Shown: one piece after another, positions 59,006 to 64,000 of the stretch
How positions within the stretch are numbered: position 1 is the first letter of the stretch
How the letters are laid out: each line of letters begins with the position of its first letter
Assembly: GCA_023101885.1 (NCBI GenBank)
Contig: JALPQD010000053.1
Span: 5,957,447-6,021,446, forward strand
Origin: Typhlomys cinereus
Taxonomy: Eukaryota; Chordata; Mammalia; Rodentia; Platacanthomyidae
Direction: 5' to 3'
Length of the DNA: 64,000 bases
Made by a program: the position numbers and the translations under genes
Notes under the pieces: model-generated
Databases searched by the model: none
Told to the model about the DNA's origin: nothing
Seen by the model: the letters and a program-made list of their open reading frames with translations, nothing else

Positions 59006-60237
59006 ATAGTTAGGATTTTTAAAGGTTCCATTGGGAAGAAAAGCTTGCCCATAACCAAAAAAAATGAATAAATCAAAACTAAGGTGACTCGTGAAACCCA
59101 GAAGGTTATATGTATCAAATGGGAGATGGCTTAGATTGTTCTTGTCCTAGAGGGCAAGTTTATCCCCCTTCCACACATTTCTCTGGTCAGGATGTGTGTG
59201 CTTGAAAGGTTTGGATAGGATATACATACTTCTGAAGTAAACATTGTGGGAGAGCAGCCAAGATTACAAATTTGAGCCCCAATCCAGAAGCTGCATATAG
59301 TACAATGTACTTAGAACCACTACTTCCATCGGTGATACTTAACTGCTTCAAAACTTGTTTTGTACATCTGCGGCTATCCCTGGCTTATTGAATCCACCCT
59401 TCTGTTTATAAATTCAAACTGCTTTGAATGCTCTACTCTCTGGCTTAAAGCTTGGTTTCTCTGATGGCTGCAGTGGACACAGAAAATACTGGGTTACTAC
59501 TAGATGGTAAGTAACTGTCTCTGGCTTATGTTTTTGATTTTTTCTCTGGTGAGAGCTCACCTGTAAAAGTGAATGCAGCTAAATTGTGAAAGGATTACCA
59601 TTAACTAGGCTTCACACTCAAATGTCCTAGGATCTAGAGACTCGTCCCCTCTCTGTCAAGCCTCTTCCAGCACGGTGAATACCTTCTGATAGCTGTCTTT
59701 GTGTCACTTGTGGCTCCATGTAATTTGGGTCTCTAAATGGCTTTCAGGTGAATGTTTAGCCTTCGGGAACCTGTTCTTGTCTTCTCTTACGTTAGCTCAG
59801 AATTATGCGGGATAATTTCCCATTTACATGAATGGATCAAGTAGACAAGAGAGAGCGATGAATGCCATAAAGTATCTCTCCATGTGTTCAGACTCGGAGA
59901 AGATTTTGAAAGGGAAAATCACATGCGTGTTCCTGCATCGGCCTCTTATTACTACTCCCAAATGTACTGGTAGCAGTTACTTAACAAGATTTACTGATTT
60001 CTCACGAATAGCCAGTCAAAATACTTACCACAGCTACATCAGTGGCTGATACTCTTTCAACAATCCCTGTTAATTGTGTTTAAATAAATTAAGACGAGTG
60101 ACTTTTCTGAGGTACCAAAATTCCTCTGTGGGGAATTTTTCAAGCTTGAGACTACATTCGGGGTAACATGAAATCACTCACAAAAACATTAACTAAGGTA
60201 ATTAATTTCTTCATGGCTGATCATATAATTGTCATTT
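59006..60237. other. No recognised gene
   Basis: Unassigned, mostly AT-balanced and apparently single-copy. A 73-codon frame at 59828-60049 has no domain. Confidence 0.4.
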
Positions 60238-60522
60238 TTGTGTGCACATGTATGTGTGTGTGTTTACATGTGGGTAAGTGTACATGTGTGTGCAGACACA
60301 TGTAGAAGAGTGCACTTGAGTGTGTGTGCCTACGGAGACCCAAGGGTGACACTGGAAGTCATCCTGGGGTGTTCTTTCCCCTTATTGCTTTGCTTTGGGG
60401 TTTCCCGGCTCCGCCTTTTTGGACCACTTACAAACCACTGCCACATCTGGGGCATATATCTGAACTCAGGTCCTGTTGTGTATGAGGCAAAGGCTTTAAC
60501 CCCTAAACCAAATCCCCGGCTC
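60238..60522 (-). repeat. Older SINE family B
   Basis: Antisense TG-rich tail, ttattgctttgctttggggtttcc, and head ggctttaacccctaaacc. Confidence 0.7.
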
Positions 60523-61314
60523 ATATTCTTCACTTTTCAAGTTCTTCTTTAGAAATCTATAGTAAGTTTGGTTGAAAACTGATTTTCTAGCCAGTTTAAA
60601 GCTAGAATCAGCAGTCAGTACCCACGTTGCGTCACTAGGGTGAGCTGTTGATCCTTCTTTATGTGCAAAGGACCTCAGCACCCACTGAGTTCTGATTAGC
60701 ATTAGCTCATTATCACTTCACGCGGGGCACAATTATGAAAGAACTCTCTAATCATGCAGAGAGACAGTAAAAACGCTAATAAAAAGAAGCTGATAAACTC
60801 CATCAGATTCCTTGAACACTTCTGAAGAATGTACAGCGGCCCAGAGGCACATCTTCAAATACTAACAACTACTCTAACAGAGAGTGTAAAACTATAAAAA
60901 TTCCACACAAGAAACGTATTGCACTAAAGATCAAAGGGAAGAGTGGGTTAACAGTTACATGATGAATGCCCCCAAGCTTCTTATTGAAGAATAAGCAGTC
61001 ATGAAAATGTTAATTAGCCCTTTCTTCTTTCCATGTATTTATTTATTTGTCTTCTTCAATCTAATTCAAAGAACCTGGTTCTACAGACCCCTCACCAGCC
61101 TCTAGGTCTGCCTTACAGCTGTTTTGGAGCTCAGACAGCACTGAGATCTGCACGTTATTCACACTAGGGAACCAAAGGCTTTTGACCTGTTGAATATCTC
61201 CCACCCAGTCTAGAAGATTCCCTGAGAATCCACTGTCTCTCTGTTGGGAGTCAAGCTCTCACTTGTGATTCTCTTTGACTGGCATCTGTGTGGTAAGAGA
61301 GCGTAGGGAGTCAA
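60523..61314. other. No gene; single-copy-looking AT-rich sequence
   Basis: 60720-61020 lacks repeat hallmarks and carries clustered TAAT/ATTA and GATAA motifs. It is a candidate conserved noncoding element. Confidence 0.4.
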
Positions 61315-61536
61315 CTCCCTCAGCCGACCCCAAGCCTTTTACGACAGTGCAGGAAAGGAAGCTGTTCTCAGGCCTGCGCCAGCCTGTGCTCCTGCCACGC
61401 GTGGTTTTCTGGAGGAATGTGCGTTCTCCCTCAGCTGAACCCAAGCCTTTTACGACAGTGCAGGAAAGGAAGTTGTTCTCAGGCCTGCGCCAGCCTGTGC
61501 TCCTGCCACGCGTGGTTTTCTGGAGGAATGTGCGTT
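61315..61536. repeat. Tandem duplication of a 111-bp unit
   Basis: Copies at 61315-61425 and 61426-61536 differ at only three positions by eye. The length is a multiple of three, so a 204-codon plus-strand open frame (61275-61889) runs through both as a 37-residue repeat. The frame has no recognised domain. Confidence 0.95.
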
Positions 61537-61904
61537 CTCTCGGTGCCCTGCTATGCCACCTGCAGATCAATTCTTACCAATCCCCTTTCTTCAGTTCCAC
61601 TGGCCCGACCTGTCCATTAGCTCTTTCAACCTCCACAGAAAGCCAAGAAGATGCTTTAAAAATATATTCAACTACTAGACGTCTCATTTCTTTCCTCCAG
61701 GAACCACGTCCCGCAGCAATCATTTTCCCCCTTGGGAAGCAGAAGAGGTTGATCACTTGGGAAGGAAGGGAAGCAGGCAACCTAAGCTTCAGGCTCCTGT
61801 GCAGGAAATGGGACATGGGATGCAGAAAGGAGGGCTGGGCTCCCAAAGTTCATACGCCAAAGTTCAATTCCCAGGACCTTGGAATGTGACCACTTATGAA
61901 TGAG

Positions 61905-62160
61905 CAGCAGGATCAATGAGCTGTAATCCTATATGACTTGTGTCCTGTAAGAGGAGAAATCTAGGCTCAGACACATTGGGGGAAGACGTTGTGAAGTCAG
62001 AAAGTAGGTGGCCACCACAGTGCGGAAAGAAACCTTTGAAGGAACCAACCCTGTAGAGATCTTGCTCACAGATTTCTCGCTCCAGAACAGCAAGGCCAAT
62101 GATTTCTCGTGTTGAAGTATCTGGTCCATTGTGCTTTACCGTGGCTGCCTTCAGACTGAC
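61905..62160 (+). mobile_element. MLT1/MST-like MaLR LTR, ancient
   Basis: gacttgtgtcctgtaagagg, aggctcagacacattgggg, gaaggaaccaaccctgtag and ttcagtatttctcg-like positions follow the MLT1/MST 3' half. The 145-codon minus-strand open frame (61894-62331) is antisense to this LTR. Confidence 0.65.
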
Positions 62161-62344
62161 CCAGGCCTGACTTTTCTCTTCAGACTGACTTGTTGGAAGA
62201 AACTTTACCCGTGAACAGGTGGAAGGAGCACTGAAAACGAAGGTCTTCTGTCCCATGGGATTCTTGAAAGAGAGCAGCTCAGACTGTCTGATCCGATTCA
62301 GGTGGCCCCTTTGCAGGCAGTTAGAAGCCACAGAAGTCCAAATG

Positions 62345-62405
62345 CAAACTGGGAGATGACTCTAAGATTAAAGCCTTTGCCTCACAAGCAAAAGGACCTG
62401 GGTTC
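62345..62405 (+). repeat. tRNA-like SINE head only
   Basis: actgggagatgactctaag, aaagcctttgcctcacaagc and gacctgggttcgg match a SINE head without a body. Confidence 0.55.
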
Positions 62406-63544
62406 GGCCAGGAGGCAACTGCTCACACAAGCAGGGGACAGATGCGGGAGGAAGACTGGATGGGGAGCAGGATGAGTAGGTGGGAGGAGGTGGGATGAGA
62501 CCTCCACATGTCCCTTGGCTCCCCTGACAATTGGAGCGTCTCTAACACCACTGCGAGCTTGGGAGGCGTGAAGAAAGGCACACATGGGCAAGGGACAACA
62601 TGAAGAGGGCGCAGGCGCTGTGACTCTACACGTCAGGGGACCACTCCCCCCAGCTGAGGGGGGAGGCGGATAAGACCGTCACAGTCACAGTTTGTAGGAG
62701 AGAAGAAGGGAGGGATGTCAGGCCAAATGAACCCAGCGGGCAGCTCAGCAGCCGTAGATGGCAGCAGAGCCAGCAGTGACCAGGCTAGCAGACACCATGG
62801 CGACCCAGAGACACAGCAGCCAGATTCAGAGCCCAGCGCCCTGTGCCCCACCCTCCTGACCACATAGAGAGGCCCCCCTGTGAGACGCCATTGTGGAACG
62901 AGAGCGACTGTGGCTGTGTGATGCGGAAGGTCACGTAAAAGGGTTGAAAGATACTGGGAAAAAAAATAAACAGTTCTTGACAGAAGTAACTTTCCCTTCG
63001 AGCGGGGGAGGGGAACTAAGATGGCAACTTGACCACCAAATCTCTAGCTATGCCAGAGAAATCCTGGCATCACGGGCGGGCGCAGGTACAGCGCCTTCAA
63101 GTGTCCCTTCTGGAACATGATGTGATCGACTATCTCTAGAGAAATCCTGTTATCCCGCCTTCTTTTCTTTGACCTCTTTTCCCTCCCTCTGTATTATCAG
63201 GTGCAGCCCCCCCCCCAGGCCGCATTGAAACTATCCCCAGGATAAGCAGACAAGGCCGTGCTGACTCTCACCAGGAAGCCAAGGAATCAGATAGGAAGAA
63301 GCTCCCTGCGGATGCTCTTGGCTGGTCTCAGGTGTGGCTTCCGTTGAAGGGGTGTTGATCAGCATCTGTTGAGGATAATAGTGGGGCACAGCAAGGCAAT
63401 GACTTTGAGGAGGATTCAATGTTGGGCGTGTGCGTGGCACCTTTGTTGCTTTCTATTGTGAGGTTGTTGAGTCTTCCTGGATGATTCTAGAAAGATGAAA
63501 TTAATTACGGGTGTTCCCCCATAGGTTTGCATCCCAAGAATCCA
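62406..63544. other. No recognised gene; GC-rich first half
   Basis: 62420-62900 is GC-rich and unassigned. The open frames there are antisense to one another and lack domains. Confidence 0.35.
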
Positions 63545-63725
63545 TCACAAACGGAAAATATTGTAAGTCAAAATGCACCCACACACCTCACTTGACCTTA
63601 GCACTAGCCTGGGACATGTACTCTGCAGTTGGCCCCCTTTGCAACAGAGGCCGACTTCTGGCTGTGGCTTCTTGGCCCTGCCAGGCATCATGACGTCACA
63701 GCGTTGGTCAAGATCAAGACGTGAA
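63545..63725 (+). mobile_element. Tigger-like DNA transposon fossil
   Basis: ttgtaagtcaaaatgcaccc, gcactagcctgggacatgta and ccaggcatcatgacgtcac follow a Tigger-group MITE. Subfamily not determined. Confidence 0.5.
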
Positions 63726-64000
63726 TCCCCAGCTTGACTTCTGGTGTGTGTTGCTTCTGAACCATCCTGAGCTTAACCCCTAGAAGGTGCTGGTTGGCTG
63801 TTCTTGCGGCTTCCAGAACGAGTCTTCTGGAATAACACAGAAGACAATGGACCGATCGTATCGCCTCGTGTAGACAGTGTGACCGACGGTGCTGTGCAGT
63901 GCAGACAGCTCCGGTGCTTAATTTGGTACAAGGAACACACTGGTTCAGACATGGATGAGGCAGCGTGGCCAAACAGTTATGGGTCCCAGTACACAGGACT
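63726..64000. other. No recognised feature
   Basis: Unassigned to the end of the window. It contains a few CpGs but no exon. Confidence 0.4.

Noticed and set aside
61894..62331. 145-codon minus-strand frame
   Set aside because: It overlaps an MLT1/MST-like LTR in antisense, so chance openness is the likelier reading.

Overview
This window is nuclear DNA from a mammal, most likely a rodent of the mouse-related clade but not mouse or rat. It carries ID-plus-B1 composite SINEs (B4 type), degenerate B1-like monomers, rodent-type L1 3' UTRs, and ORR1-like and other MaLR LTRs. Its youngest-looking SINE is a GC-rich tRNA-derived element that I do not recognise from mouse or rat. I cannot name the species. 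A heteromyid, castorid, dipodoid or similar lineage is a guess.

I can support only one protein-coding gene. LRRC30 is an intact, intronless 301-codon gene on the minus strand (19047-19952), with a candidate poly(A) signal at 18434-18439. From known mammalian gene order (LAMA1 - LRRC30 - PTPRM, all well separated) the window is probably an intergenic interval around LRRC30, with PTPRM beyond the left edge and LAMA1 beyond the right. I see no exon of either.

The rest is mostly transposon-derived. 1-12 kb holds three minus-strand L1 3' UTRs, B4 SINEs, a Tigger-like fossil and two ORR1-like LTRs. 12-18 kb holds young SINEs, an ERV1-like LTR, a MaLR LTR and unassigned sequence. 18-21 kb is the LRRC30 locus. 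21-29 kb is dense in nested elements. Its centre is a MaLR-type provirus (25906-28358) with two LTRs, a tRNA-Leu-like primer binding site and a purine-rich tract. That provirus sits inside an older SINE and itself contains an L1 3' fragment. 29-33 kb has MIR, MER5A and quiet AT-rich sequence. 33-46 kb has young SINEs, an ERV1-like LTR with three 36-bp repeats, L1 3' ends and several MaLR LTRs. 46-51 kb contains a MaLR LTR in which a roughly 1.3-kb minisatellite has grown. 51-64 kb has old L1 ORF2 fragments, clustered young SINEs, a recent 111-bp tandem duplication and a Tigger-like fossil.

The genes do not form a functional system. The best leads are the LTR-born minisatellite that is open in all six frames, the three-layer nested provirus, the young SINE family with an identifiable older parent, the 36-bp U3 repeats, and a CCAAT-box cluster just past the LRRC30 poly(A) signal.
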